Source of the DNA: Flavipsychrobacter sp.
GTDB taxonomy: Bacteria; Bacteroidota; Bacteroidia; Chitinophagales; Chitinophagaceae
Reading direction: 5' to 3'
DNA: 64,000 bases
Assembly: GCA_031292525.1 (NCBI GenBank)
Contig: JARLGY010000019.1
Coordinates: 1 to 64,000 of the forward strand
Part shown: positions 43,351 through 52,016 of the stretch, piece after piece
Position numbering within the stretch: the stretch's first letter is position 1
Layout: the number at the start of each line of letters is the position of its first letter
Notes under the pieces: generated by a model
Databases searched by the model: none
What the model was told of the DNA's origin: nothing
The model's input: only the letters and a program-made list of their open reading frames with translations
Position numbers and translations under genes: made by a program

Positions 43351-44541
43351 TTATTTTAGTTCAACTAAAGCTTTCCCTACCCTATCCATAGCCTCTTTTA
43401 GGAGTGGCATAGCAGCAGCAAAAGATATCCTGATACAGTCGCTATCACCGAAGGCGCTCCCCCATACAGTAGCAACATTTGCTTTATGCAACAAGTACAT
43501 AGAAAAGCTTTCGTCGTCGGTAATAGTTGTACTACCATCTGTTTTACCAAAGAATGAACTGATATTGGGGAAGGCATAAAATGCACCATCAGGCATATTT
43601 GCTTTTACCCCCGGCATTTGCTGTAGAGCCCCAATGATATAATCCCGGCGTTCATGAAAAGCTTCACGCATAGCATAAGTTGGTGCAAGATCGCTAGTTA
43701 ATGCAACAACCGATGCCCGTTGTGTAATAGAATTGGCACCTGAAGTAAACTGTCCCTGAAATTTTTCACAAGCCTGTATCAACTGTTGCGGCCCCGCCAT
43801 ATAACCCAGGCGCCAGCCGGTCATTGCAAACCCCTTAGACATCCCGTTTATAACCACTAACTGGTCACGCAATTCCAGGAACTGGGCTATGCTTTCATGA
43901 CCACCAATATAATTGATGTACTCATATATTTCGTCACTGATAATAGTGATATTTGGATAACGTTTAAACACCTCAGCCAACGCAGCAAGTTCAGCACGGC
44001 TATATACACTACCTGTAGGATTACATGGTGATGAGAAGATAAACAACTTTGTTTTGTCTGTTATATTGGCCTCCAGTTGCTGTGCTGTGAGCTTAAAATT
44101 ATTCTCTATGCTACACGGAATATATTTAACTACTCCCCCCGCCAACGACACTTGTGCTCCATAAGTAACCCAAAAAGGAGTGGGTATTATAGCTTCATCT
44201 CCAGCATCAATCAGGCACAATATTGCATTAGCTATGGCTTGTTTTGCTCCGGTTGATACCATCACCTCAGCAGGTGTATAAGAAAGGTTATTATCCCTTT
44301 TAAGTTTCGTGCATATAGCAGCCTTCAGCTCTGGTATACCGGCAACTGGTGGATATTTTGTGTAGCCATTCTTAATGGCATCTATTGCGGCGTCACATAC
44401 ATGTTCAGGAGTGCGAAAATCAGGTTCACCTATACTCAGATCTATAACATTAATACCTTGGGCCTTCAATTCGCGGCTCATTTTAGCCATTTTAATGGTC
44501 TGCGGTTCTGATATACGGCTGAGGCGTTGTGATAATTGCAT
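43351..44541 (-). CDS. Class I/II PLP-dependent aminotransferase (aspartate-type)
   Basis: 396 aa. Fold type I transaminase, subgroup I-gamma: IDLSIGEPDFRTPEHV, STGAKQAIANAILCL, SSPCNPTGSVYS, SDEIYEYINY, and the PLP lysine in NGMSKGFAMTGWRLGYM, with the carboxylate-binding Arg in DCIRISFAAA. Probably aspartate/2-oxoglutarate activity, though substrate specificity is not readable. A TATATTTG box ends only five bases before the ATG, so the mRNA may be nearly leaderless. Confidence 0.94.
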   Translation of the reverse strand: MQLSQRLSRISEPQTIKMAKMSRELKAQGINVIDLSIGEPDFRTPEHVCDAAIDAIKNGYTKYPPVAGIPELKAAICTKLKRDNNLSYTPAEVMVSTGAKQAIANAILCLIDAGDEAIIPTPFWVTYGAQVSLAGGVVKYIPCSIENNFKLTAQQLEANITDKTKLFIFSSPCNPTGSVYSRAELAALAEVFKRYPNITIISDEIYEYINYIGGHESIAQFLELRDQLVVINGMSKGFAMTGWRLGYMAGPQQLIQACEKFQGQFTSGANSITQRASVVALTSDLAPTYAMREAFHERRDYIIGALQQMPGVKANMPDGAFYAFPNISSFFGKTDGSTTITDDESFSMYLLHKANVATVWGSAFGDSDCIRISFAAAMPLLKEAMDRVGKALVELK

Positions 44542-44546
44542 AGGGG

Positions 44547-44554
44547 CAAATATA
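44547..44554 (-). promoter_or_regulatory. -7 box directly in front of the aminotransferase
   Basis: The minus strand reads TATATTTG, matching TAnnTTTG, with five bases between it and the ATG. No TTG at the right spacing. If used, the transcript would start about at the start codon. Confidence 0.35.
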
Positions 44555-44655
44555 ATAATGATAACGTGAATGAGGTTGGATATTGCCTAAGAAATGAAAT
44601 AGAGGTGATTGACTACCGGAATTTCTAAAAAGTATTAAGGCAAGATCTGTAAACA

Positions 44656-44686
44656 TATTAGGGTGGAGACAAGCTCCACCCTAATA
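44656..44686 (-). terminator. Hairpin downstream of the POT transporter
   Basis: TATTAGGGTGGAG (44656-44668) pairs with CTCCACCCTAATA (44674-44686), a 13-bp perfect stem. The T tract is weak on the minus strand, so it may be an inefficient terminator or mRNA-stabilising hairpin. Confidence 0.7.
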
Positions 44687-44707
44687 GTTTTGAAATATAA
44701 GAGCGCG

Positions 44708-46504
44708 TTATCTCACCCCATGCATCATTTTTTTCAGTGTACCGGATAAAAAGAATAATATTATAGAAGCAACACCCGAAAGCACCACAAACACCATAAA
44801 GAATTCAAATAGATTATGTATGGTGAACCCTGCAAAATGTGGATTCTCAATACTGATCTTTGCCGATTGTAGAAAACTCAATTGATCTGAAGTCGGCACA
44901 ACCCGTTTATCCAACACTGCCTGCAAATCAATGCCATGACTGGATGCCGCTACAAACTTGTCTGTGGTATTGGGTATAAGTGCACCAAGTGTACCTGCCA
45001 AGGCATAACCAGCTGCATTTGAAAGGAAGAACACTCCAAAAAGCAATGATGAAAACCGTTGCGGAGAAAGTTTCGAAACAAGCGAAAGACCTATTGGAGA
45101 AAGACATAGTTCACCTAAGGTATGGAGCAAGTAAAGAATGATCAACCAGCCCACACCCATTTTTTCTGTCATACCCAAAGATTTCACCCTCATGGCTATT
45201 ACAAAATAACCTGCAGCCAAAAGCAAAAGACCAATAGACTGTTTAACAGGAGATATTGGCTCTTTACCTTTTTTACTTAATTGAACCCACATCCAGCTGA
45301 AAGGGAATGCAAATATGACTATGAAAATGGCATTAAAGTTCTGTACAAGACTAGGGGGCATCTGCCACCCAAGAACATTTGTATCTGTTTGCTGATCGGC
45401 AATGAAAGTAAGTGAAGAACCAGCCTGCTCAAAACAAGCCCAGAAAAAGATAACAAAGAACCCTACAATATAAATAACCAGTATGCGTTGCGTTTCTACT
45501 TTGGTTAATGATTTATCAGTAAGAATAAACACTGCAAGGCTGATACCAGAAGCATAAATAAAAGGATAAACAAAGGTTTTAATTGGTGAAGATGCGAGCG
45601 CACTGAAATAACCACCCAGACCGGCTGCACCTGAAGGAACAGGCATAGCTATCGGGTCCCATGCAAGGTACTGGAAAACGAAATACAGGGCTATCATTAA
45701 TAAAGAAACCAGGAACAATGATTTGCCTGAGAACTTTGCTACTATAACATCTTCATCAACAGCGGTAGAGCTCCTTTTAGGCATGCTACCAATAGGTTTA
45801 CCTTCTGGAGTTACGATATACTTGTTTTTAAGAATAAAAAAAGTAACAGTGGCCAGCAGCATGGCACAACCCGCAGCCAGGAAACCGTATTTAAATGCTT
45901 CCACCACGCGAATATCGCCATGTTTTACATCGCCAACAATAGAGCATACAGTAGTGCCAATAAAGGCACCTACATTTATACCCATGTAAAATATAGTGAA
46001 CGCAGAATCCAGGCGCGTATCAGCCTTAGGATATAAGCTACCCACCATAGACGATATATTGGGTTTAAAAAAACCATTTCCCAGTATGATAACACCCAAT
46101 GCTATATACATCAATGTTTGGGCAAAATGCAGATCGGTCTTATACTGCGAGGCACTCACAAAAAGCATAAACTGCCCTAATGCCATGGTAAGCCCACCAA
46201 TGGTGATGCAATTCCTATTTCCTAGGAACTTATCCGACATATAACCACCCAACATTGGTGTTAAATAGCATAAGCCTAAGAAACCACCATAAATAAGAGA
46301 ACTATCAGAGTCTTTAAACGCGAGTGCATTTATAAGGAACAATGATAGTATGGCGCGCATGCCATAGAAGTTAAAACGTTCCCACATTTCTGTAGTGAAC
46401 AGTACGGCAAGCCCCTTGGGGTGTTTCAACCGCGCAGGTGTTTCCTCTACTGATATTGGCATATCGAGCGTTGTGCCAACTTTAAGATCTTGATCCTGAC
46501 CCAT
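44708..46504 (-). CDS. Peptide MFS transporter (POT/PTR2 family)
   Basis: 598 aa, 12-14 predicted helices. Proton-coupled di/tripeptide uptake. POT signatures: ATTEMWERFNFYGMRAILSL-like FTTEMWERFNFYGMRA at the N-terminus (ExxER-type region), GGYMSDKFLGNR, and FTIFYMGINVGAFIG (the PTR2 FYxxINxG motif). A long periplasmic/cytosolic insert near the C-terminus (~480-555) is typical of Bacteroidota members. Monocistronic, divergent from purD. Confidence 0.95.
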   Translation of the reverse strand: MGQDQDLKVGTTLDMPISVEETPARLKHPKGLAVLFTTEMWERFNFYGMRAILSLFLINALAFKDSDSSLIYGGFLGLCYLTPMLGGYMSDKFLGNRNCITIGGLTMALGQFMLFVSASQYKTDLHFAQTLMYIALGVIILGNGFFKPNISSMVGSLYPKADTRLDSAFTIFYMGINVGAFIGTTVCSIVGDVKHGDIRVVEAFKYGFLAAGCAMLLATVTFFILKNKYIVTPEGKPIGSMPKRSSTAVDEDVIVAKFSGKSLFLVSLLMIALYFVFQYLAWDPIAMPVPSGAAGLGGYFSALASSPIKTFVYPFIYASGISLAVFILTDKSLTKVETQRILVIYIVGFFVIFFWACFEQAGSSLTFIADQQTDTNVLGWQMPPSLVQNFNAIFIVIFAFPFSWMWVQLSKKGKEPISPVKQSIGLLLLAAGYFVIAMRVKSLGMTEKMGVGWLIILYLLHTLGELCLSPIGLSLVSKLSPQRFSSLLFGVFFLSNAAGYALAGTLGALIPNTTDKFVAASSHGIDLQAVLDKRVVPTSDQLSFLQSAKISIENPHFAGFTIHNLFEFFMVFVVLSGVASIILFFLSGTLKKMMHGVR

Positions 46505-46614
46505 TTTTTTGTTTTGTTTTTACTATAATACCTATAGAACCGCCAAAATAAATAAATTTATTTAGCGAACGCCCTGCATTTTTTTTCTTTTTTTTGCGGT
46601 ACTTAATATTATAC

Positions 46615-47889
46615 ATGAATATTTTACTGCTTGGCAGTGGTGGCCGCGAGTGCGCCCTTGCATGGAAATTACAGCAAAGCCCGCTTTGCGACAGCTTATA
46701 TATAGCCCCTGGCAACGCCGGAACGCTTGCTTACGGCACTAATTTGCCAGTAAGTGTAACAGATTTTGAGGCAATAAAAAAAATCTGTATCGACAAACAA
46801 ATAGATATTTTACTCCCGGGCCCTGAAGATCCGTTGGTAGAAGGTATATATGATTTCTTTAAAGCAGATGCTGAATTACAACATATAATAGTTGCCGGTC
46901 CTTCAAAAGAAGGTGCACAACTGGAGGGCAGCAAAGCATTTTCTAAAAAATTCATGCAGCGGCACAATATACCAACTGCAGGCTACCAGGAGTTTAATAA
47001 AGATACTTTTGATCAGGGCATTGCTTACCTGCAGCAACATAATTTACCTATAGTTATTAAAGCCGATGGTCTGGCAGCCGGGAAAGGCGTGGTAATAGCA
47101 CAGACCCACAATGAAGCAATTATAGCCTTTACCCAAATGATAAAAGAAGGGCAGTTTGGGAATGCAGGCGACAAGGTGGTGGTAGAACAGTTCCTGGATG
47201 GTATAGAAATGTCGGTATTTGTACTTACAGACGGCACTTACTATGCATTATTGCCTGAAGCAAAAGATTACAAACGCATACTTGAAGGCGATAAAGGGCC
47301 TAACACAGGTGGCATGGGTGCTATATCTCCGGTACCGTTTGCTGATGATGTATTCATGAAGAAAGTGACAGATAGAGTTATACTGCCTACGGTAAAAGGA
47401 CTTGCTGCTGAAAACATCACTTATCGTGGGTTCATTTTCTTTGGATTGATAAAAGTAAATAACGAGCCCTATGTAATAGAATATAATTGCCGCATGGGCG
47501 ACCCAGAGACCGAGGTGGTGATTCCACGTCTGGAAAATGACTTGGTGGACCTGATACTGAAAATGAGTGAAGGGAGACTAAATGAAGTTATCATGCAGCA
47601 TAGCGCTCAAAAAGCCTGCACAGTAATGCTGGTATCTGCAGGATATCCGGGTAGCTACGAAAAAGGAAAAGTGATGACTGGCTTTGCAAACACGGAAAAT
47701 AGCTTGTTGTTCCACGCAGGTACAGCAAACAAAGGCAACGAGGTAGTATCCAACGGCGGTCGTGTACTTGCGGTAACCTCCTTAGCCAATACTTTAGAAG
47801 ATGCCTTGGAAATATCTTATAAAAATATAGAATCCATTTCCTACGACGGTAAGACCTACAGGAAAGATATAGGTTACGAATTCATATAG
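46615..47889 (+). CDS. purD: Phosphoribosylamine-glycine ligase
   Basis: 424 aa from the ATG at 46615 (MNILLLGSGGRECALAWKL). Joins glycine to 5-phosphoribosylamine using ATP, second step of purine synthesis. ATP-grasp motifs: VIKADGLAAGKGVVIA, EQFLDGIEMSVFVLTDG, GPNTGGMGAISPVP and EYNCRMGDPETEVVIPRL. It is isolated from other pur genes in the window. A divergent 110-base region separates it from the POT gene. Confidence 0.97.
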   Translation: MNILLLGSGGRECALAWKLQQSPLCDSLYIAPGNAGTLAYGTNLPVSVTDFEAIKKICIDKQIDILLPGPEDPLVEGIYDFFKADAELQHIIVAGPSKEGAQLEGSKAFSKKFMQRHNIPTAGYQEFNKDTFDQGIAYLQQHNLPIVIKADGLAAGKGVVIAQTHNEAIIAFTQMIKEGQFGNAGDKVVVEQFLDGIEMSVFVLTDGTYYALLPEAKDYKRILEGDKGPNTGGMGAISPVPFADDVFMKKVTDRVILPTVKGLAAENITYRGFIFFGLIKVNNEPYVIEYNCRMGDPETEVVIPRLENDLVDLILKMSEGRLNEVIMQHSAQKACTVMLVSAGYPGSYEKGKVMTGFANTENSLLFHAGTANKGNEVVSNGGRVLAVTSLANTLEDALEISYKNIESISYDGKTYRKDIGYEFI

Positions 47890-47914
47890 CTACCAGAAAG
47901 CCTGGGCAATGTCA

Positions 47915-49423
47915 TCAATATGCAGCTACCTGCAGGAAAGCCTTGCCCAGATTATCTATAATATCGCCTGCTATCAATGCTTCCTGCGATTTTTCTGCGG
48001 CTGCGATGTCTCCTGAAAGGCCGTGTAGGTAAACACCCAGCAATGCAGCTTCATGTGCAGAGTAAGCTTGCGCCATTAACCCTGTTATTATCCCTGTAAG
48101 TACATCCCCAGCTCCACCTGTAGCCATGCCGGCATTCCCGGTCAGGTTATACCAGCAGTCACCCTCTGGTGTAACAATAGCAGTATTATGACCTTTAAGT
48201 ACAATAAATATATTGTAGCGCATGGCTTGTGCACGCGCCTGTTCTAATTGCATTATACTATCCTTGCTTTCTCCAAACAGCCGTTCAAATTCCTTAGGGT
48301 GCGGAGTAAGCACCGAATTTGCAGGCACTTTGGCCAGTAGATCAGCATTTTTAGAAAGTATGTTCAGTGCATCAGCATCTATAACAAGGGGATGCTTGCA
48401 GGTTTCAACAAAAGCTGCAAAAGCTTTTACGGTTTGGACATTGGTGCCCATACCCGGCCCAATACCTATTGCCTTCATTTTTTCCCAATCTTGTATAGCC
48501 TCTATATTTTTACTTCCGCTTGTCATACACATGGCCTCTGGCACCGCTGTCTGCACTACGTTGTAGCCACATTCTGGCACCAATGCCGTTACCAACCCTG
48601 CTCCGGCCCGCAAAGCTGCCAGGCTACTCATGGTTATAGACCCCATTTTTCCGTAGCTGCCGCCTATTAAAAACGCATTGCCATAGGTGCCTTTATGCGA
48701 AAAAGCTTTCCGGGGTTTATATATGTCTTTTATATCCTGTGGATATATAGCATGATACTGGCTGTGTGTAGAAGAAATAAATGTTTCATCCAATCCAATT
48801 TCAAGTATATGTATATCTCCGCAAAACACACCTGTCTCAGGATGCAGAAATGTTCTTTTGTAAAACTGGAAGCTGAGAGTATCGCTCACTTCCATAATTG
48901 ATGCGGCGGGATCAGGAATACTATCTGCCGGTAACCCGGTAGGTATATCTATAGCAACTTTTCTATTAGGCAATATATTTACCTGATTAACAAAAGCAGC
49001 CAGCCATCCCGTTACAGGCCTATTAATGCCGGTACCCAATATAGCATCAACGATTACTATGTGAGCCGGAATATCGGTAATAAAAGTATCCGGGGTAAGT
49101 GTGGTGACTATTTTACTGTCTATCTTTTTTATCCGGTCCAGGTTATCGCTGCAGTCTTTTGAGAGCTTATCATCTACTTGCAGCAAAAATGCCTTAACAC
49201 CATAACCCGCCAGATGCATCATACGTGCTATGGTCAACCCATCACCTCCATTATTCCCGCTACCACATAATATTACAAAAGGTGTATCTATTGCAAATGT
49301 GGCCATTAGCCATTCTGCACATTTACCTGCTGCTCGCTCCATCAGGTCTAGAGAGGTAATACCTGATGCATGAATGGTATATGCATCGCATGCCCTTATC
49401 TGTGCTGCTGAAAAGATTTTCAT
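47915..49423 (-). CDS. nnr: Bifunctional NAD(P)H-hydrate epimerase/dehydratase
   Basis: 502 aa from the ATG at 49423 (MKIFSAAQIRACDAYTI). Repairs damaged NADHX and NADPHX. The N-terminal YjeF-N epimerase (~1-215) has CGSGNNGGDGLTIARMM and VDAILGTGINRPV. The C-terminal ribokinase-like dehydratase (~225-502) has AFLIGGSYGKMGSITMSSL, IGIGPGMG, TPHPKEFERLFG, and GNAGMATGGAGDVLTGII, the ADP/ATP-binding loop. The frame also contains an in-frame start three codons upstream. Converges on purD with a 25-base gap. Confidence 0.95.
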   Translation of the reverse strand: MKIFSAAQIRACDAYTIHASGITSLDLMERAAGKCAEWLMATFAIDTPFVILCGSGNNGGDGLTIARMMHLAGYGVKAFLLQVDDKLSKDCSDNLDRIKKIDSKIVTTLTPDTFITDIPAHIVIVDAILGTGINRPVTGWLAAFVNQVNILPNRKVAIDIPTGLPADSIPDPAASIMEVSDTLSFQFYKRTFLHPETGVFCGDIHILEIGLDETFISSTHSQYHAIYPQDIKDIYKPRKAFSHKGTYGNAFLIGGSYGKMGSITMSSLAALRAGAGLVTALVPECGYNVVQTAVPEAMCMTSGSKNIEAIQDWEKMKAIGIGPGMGTNVQTVKAFAAFVETCKHPLVIDADALNILSKNADLLAKVPANSVLTPHPKEFERLFGESKDSIMQLEQARAQAMRYNIFIVLKGHNTAIVTPEGDCWYNLTGNAGMATGGAGDVLTGIITGLMAQAYSAHEAALLGVYLHGLSGDIAAAEKSQEALIAGDIIDNLGKAFLQVAAY

Positions 49424-49586
49424 AACCACCAAATTAATGCATTTGAAATTCCGTCTTTAAAATATTTACTGGCGATGCACAATGGTAACAGATTCAACAT
49501 AATAATACATTAGATAATTCCACCTATAATATAGTGATTATCTAAAATATAATATCGTTAAAACTCATTAACAATAAGCAATCAGG

Positions 49587-49617
49587 TTTGGTCACAATAT
49601 TGTAATACCTATCTTTG
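49587..49617 (+). promoter_or_regulatory. Promoter of the TonB-like/TPR/barrel cluster
   Basis: TTTG (49587-49590), 19 bases, then TATCTTTG (49610-49617): a full match to the Bacteroidota housekeeping-promoter consensus. The ATG of the first gene follows after about 62 bases. Confidence 0.8.
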
Positions 49618-49679
49618 TTGCGCTTTATATTAGCAGGCTGTATGCCTGAAAAACTAACCATCTTAAAATATATTATAAC

Positions 49680-52010
49680 ATGCAGAAGTGCATAAGCCTG
49701 TTGGCATCACTCCTTTTTTTAACATCCATAACAGCTTTTGCACAATCTAAAAACGGTACCGTTAAAGGGTTCGTTTACGATAAAGTAACTGGTGAACCTT
49801 TAATATATACCAATGTATTGTTTCCCGGCACACGGTATGGCGCCCAAACCGACCTTAACGGGTATTTCTCTATTTCGCTACCAGCTGGCAGCTATACACT
49901 CATCACTACCCAAGTAGGGTACGATACGGCAACATCTACAATAAACCTGTTGCCTGACGCACTAGTTACCAAAAAATTATTCATCTCTAACCAGGGATTA
50001 CAACTGAAAGGTGTAGAAATTTCTGGCAGAAAGACCGAAAAGCAAACCCATATAAATGTGGGTGTGACCACTATAACACCAAAGGATATTAAATTGCTAC
50101 CCAGTTCTGGTGGCGAACCCGATGTAGCCCAGTTTTTACAAGTGGTGCCAGGCGTCGTTTTCACCGGCGACCAAGGTGGTCAGTTGTACATCCGTGGTGG
50201 CTCACCTGCGCAAACAGGTATCTTGCTGGATGGTGTTACCATCTTCAACCCGTTTCACTCCATAGGTCTATTTTCTGTTTTCGAAACAGATGCCATACGT
50301 AACGTAGATGTTTATACTGCAGGATTCAATGCTGAATATGGCGACCGTACATCGGCCATAGTAGATGTACACACTAAGGATGGTAACAAGAATGATATTG
50401 CTGGCCTGGTATCTGTATCCCCAATTATGACGAGAGCCTTGCTGGAAGGCCCGCTTGTTAAGTCAAAAAAGAAAAACGGTTCAGGTGTAACATTCCTGGT
50501 ATCTGCTAAAAAAAGTTACCTTGATGAAACTTCAAAATCAGTATACGGCGGTTTAGGCGAACCATTTAGTAATGGGCTACCATACAGCTTTACTGATGTG
50601 TATGGCAAAGTAACCTTAAGTGCCGATAATGGTAGCAAGTTGAACCTTTTCGGCTTCAGCTTTAATGATGATGCTAAATTGCTAGACCCGCAAACACATG
50701 TACCTGCAGCTGATTTCAACTGGAAGGCTTCTGGTGGTGGTGGTACCTTTGTAGTGTCGCCCGGTAGCTCCTCAGCGCTTATTGATGGTAAGTTTGCCTA
50801 TTCAAGATACAATATCAACTTCAACAACTACGCATTAACTACCCCGAGTACCAGCGAAATAGACAATTTTGAAGCCGGTTTGAATTTCACATACTATCTT
50901 CCTCACTATAGCGAATTAAAATATGGCCTGGAAGTAAGCGGTTACCACACCAGCCTTAGTTATAATGAGTTGCAGAACATCAGCACCACTTTAGAACAGC
51001 AAAGCACTCTTGCGGGTTTGTATGTGGTGTTCCGTAAAAATTTCAGTGAAAAATTCATCATTGAGCCTAGCATACGTTTCCAATATTATTCAGAACTATC
51101 GCAGATATCTCCTGAACCGCGCTTGGGGCTCAAGTATAATATCAATGATAACCTTCGCCTGAAATTTGCAACGGGCCTTTACTCTCAAAACATTGTTAGT
51201 ACCAAAAACGATGTTGATATAGTAAACTTCTTTACCGGTTTTTCATTGAGTCCGCAACAAACAGTAAATGGTACAAATGGGCAACCGGTTTCATCGCCGC
51301 TACAAACTGCTTACCATGTAAGCGGTGGTATAGAATATGACCTGAACAGGGTGGAACTGAACCTGGAACCATGGGTGAAAGACTTTACCAGGCTCATCGA
51401 AATAAACAGGTACAAGATTTATTCTACTGATCCTGACTTTGCTGCAGGTACCGGCCTTGCAACAGGTTTAGACCTTTCTGCAAAATATAGTTACGACAGG
51501 ATCTATCTATGGGCCGCTGCAGGGTTGCAGAATGTAAACTATACCAACATTGGTTCAGACGGGAAGGTGCAAACCTATCCAGCACCTTTTGACAGGCGTT
51601 TTAACCTGAATATTGTTGGCGCTTACACCGCTGGCAAAAAGAAGGATTGGGATCTTTCTGCACGTTTCAACCTTGGTTCACCTTTCCCATTCACCCTTAC
51701 CCAGGGTTTTTATGAAGCCTTGACGCCGGGAGCAGGTAACAATGTGAACTCAAATGTCAATCAGCAAAATGGTACACTTACCGCGCTCTATGCAAATGCT
51801 ATAAACGGAGGTAGGTTATCATGGTACCATCGCCTTGATGTGTCAGCAAAAAAACGCTTTGCACTCAGTAAGAAATCAAGCATTGACCTTACCTTTAGTT
51901 TAACTAATGTTTACGATCGTCAGAACATTTTTTATGTGGACAGGTACTCCAATATCAGTATCTTTCAACTACCAATATTTCCAAGTGTTAACCTGACCTG
52001 GAATTTCTAA
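49680..52010 (+). CDS. TonB-dependent receptor-like protein (first gene of envelope cluster)
   Basis: 776 aa, signal peptide ~1-22 (ending AFA). A carboxypeptidase-like domain (~25-110: GTVKGFVYDKVTGEPLIYTN, AQTDLNGYFSISLP) is followed by a plug (EPDVAQFLQVVPGVVFTGDQ, then LYIRGGSPAQTGILLDGV and VDVYTAGFNAEYGDRTSAIV) and an outer-membrane barrel ending in NLTWNF. No classical TonB box is obvious. First gene of a cluster with a TPR protein six bases downstream, a second barrel and an HU/SPOR-like protein. The tight spacing implies joint function rather than simple nutrient uptake. Confidence 0.9.
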   Translation: MQKCISLLASLLFLTSITAFAQSKNGTVKGFVYDKVTGEPLIYTNVLFPGTRYGAQTDLNGYFSISLPAGSYTLITTQVGYDTATSTINLLPDALVTKKLFISNQGLQLKGVEISGRKTEKQTHINVGVTTITPKDIKLLPSSGGEPDVAQFLQVVPGVVFTGDQGGQLYIRGGSPAQTGILLDGVTIFNPFHSIGLFSVFETDAIRNVDVYTAGFNAEYGDRTSAIVDVHTKDGNKNDIAGLVSVSPIMTRALLEGPLVKSKKKNGSGVTFLVSAKKSYLDETSKSVYGGLGEPFSNGLPYSFTDVYGKVTLSADNGSKLNLFGFSFNDDAKLLDPQTHVPAADFNWKASGGGGTFVVSPGSSSALIDGKFAYSRYNINFNNYALTTPSTSEIDNFEAGLNFTYYLPHYSELKYGLEVSGYHTSLSYNELQNISTTLEQQSTLAGLYVVFRKNFSEKFIIEPSIRFQYYSELSQISPEPRLGLKYNINDNLRLKFATGLYSQNIVSTKNDVDIVNFFTGFSLSPQQTVNGTNGQPVSSPLQTAYHVSGGIEYDLNRVELNLEPWVKDFTRLIEINRYKIYSTDPDFAAGTGLATGLDLSAKYSYDRIYLWAAAGLQNVNYTNIGSDGKVQTYPAPFDRRFNLNIVGAYTAGKKKDWDLSARFNLGSPFPFTLTQGFYEALTPGAGNNVNSNVNQQNGTLTALYANAINGGRLSWYHRLDVSAKKRFALSKKSSIDLTFSLTNVYDRQNIFYVDRYSNISIFQLPIFPSVNLTWNF

Positions 52011-52016
52011 AAAGTT

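Noticed and set aside
44656-44686. Hairpin as a promoter operator for the aminotransferase
   Set aside because: Its position fits the 3' end of the POT gene better, and it is over 100 bases from the aminotransferase start.
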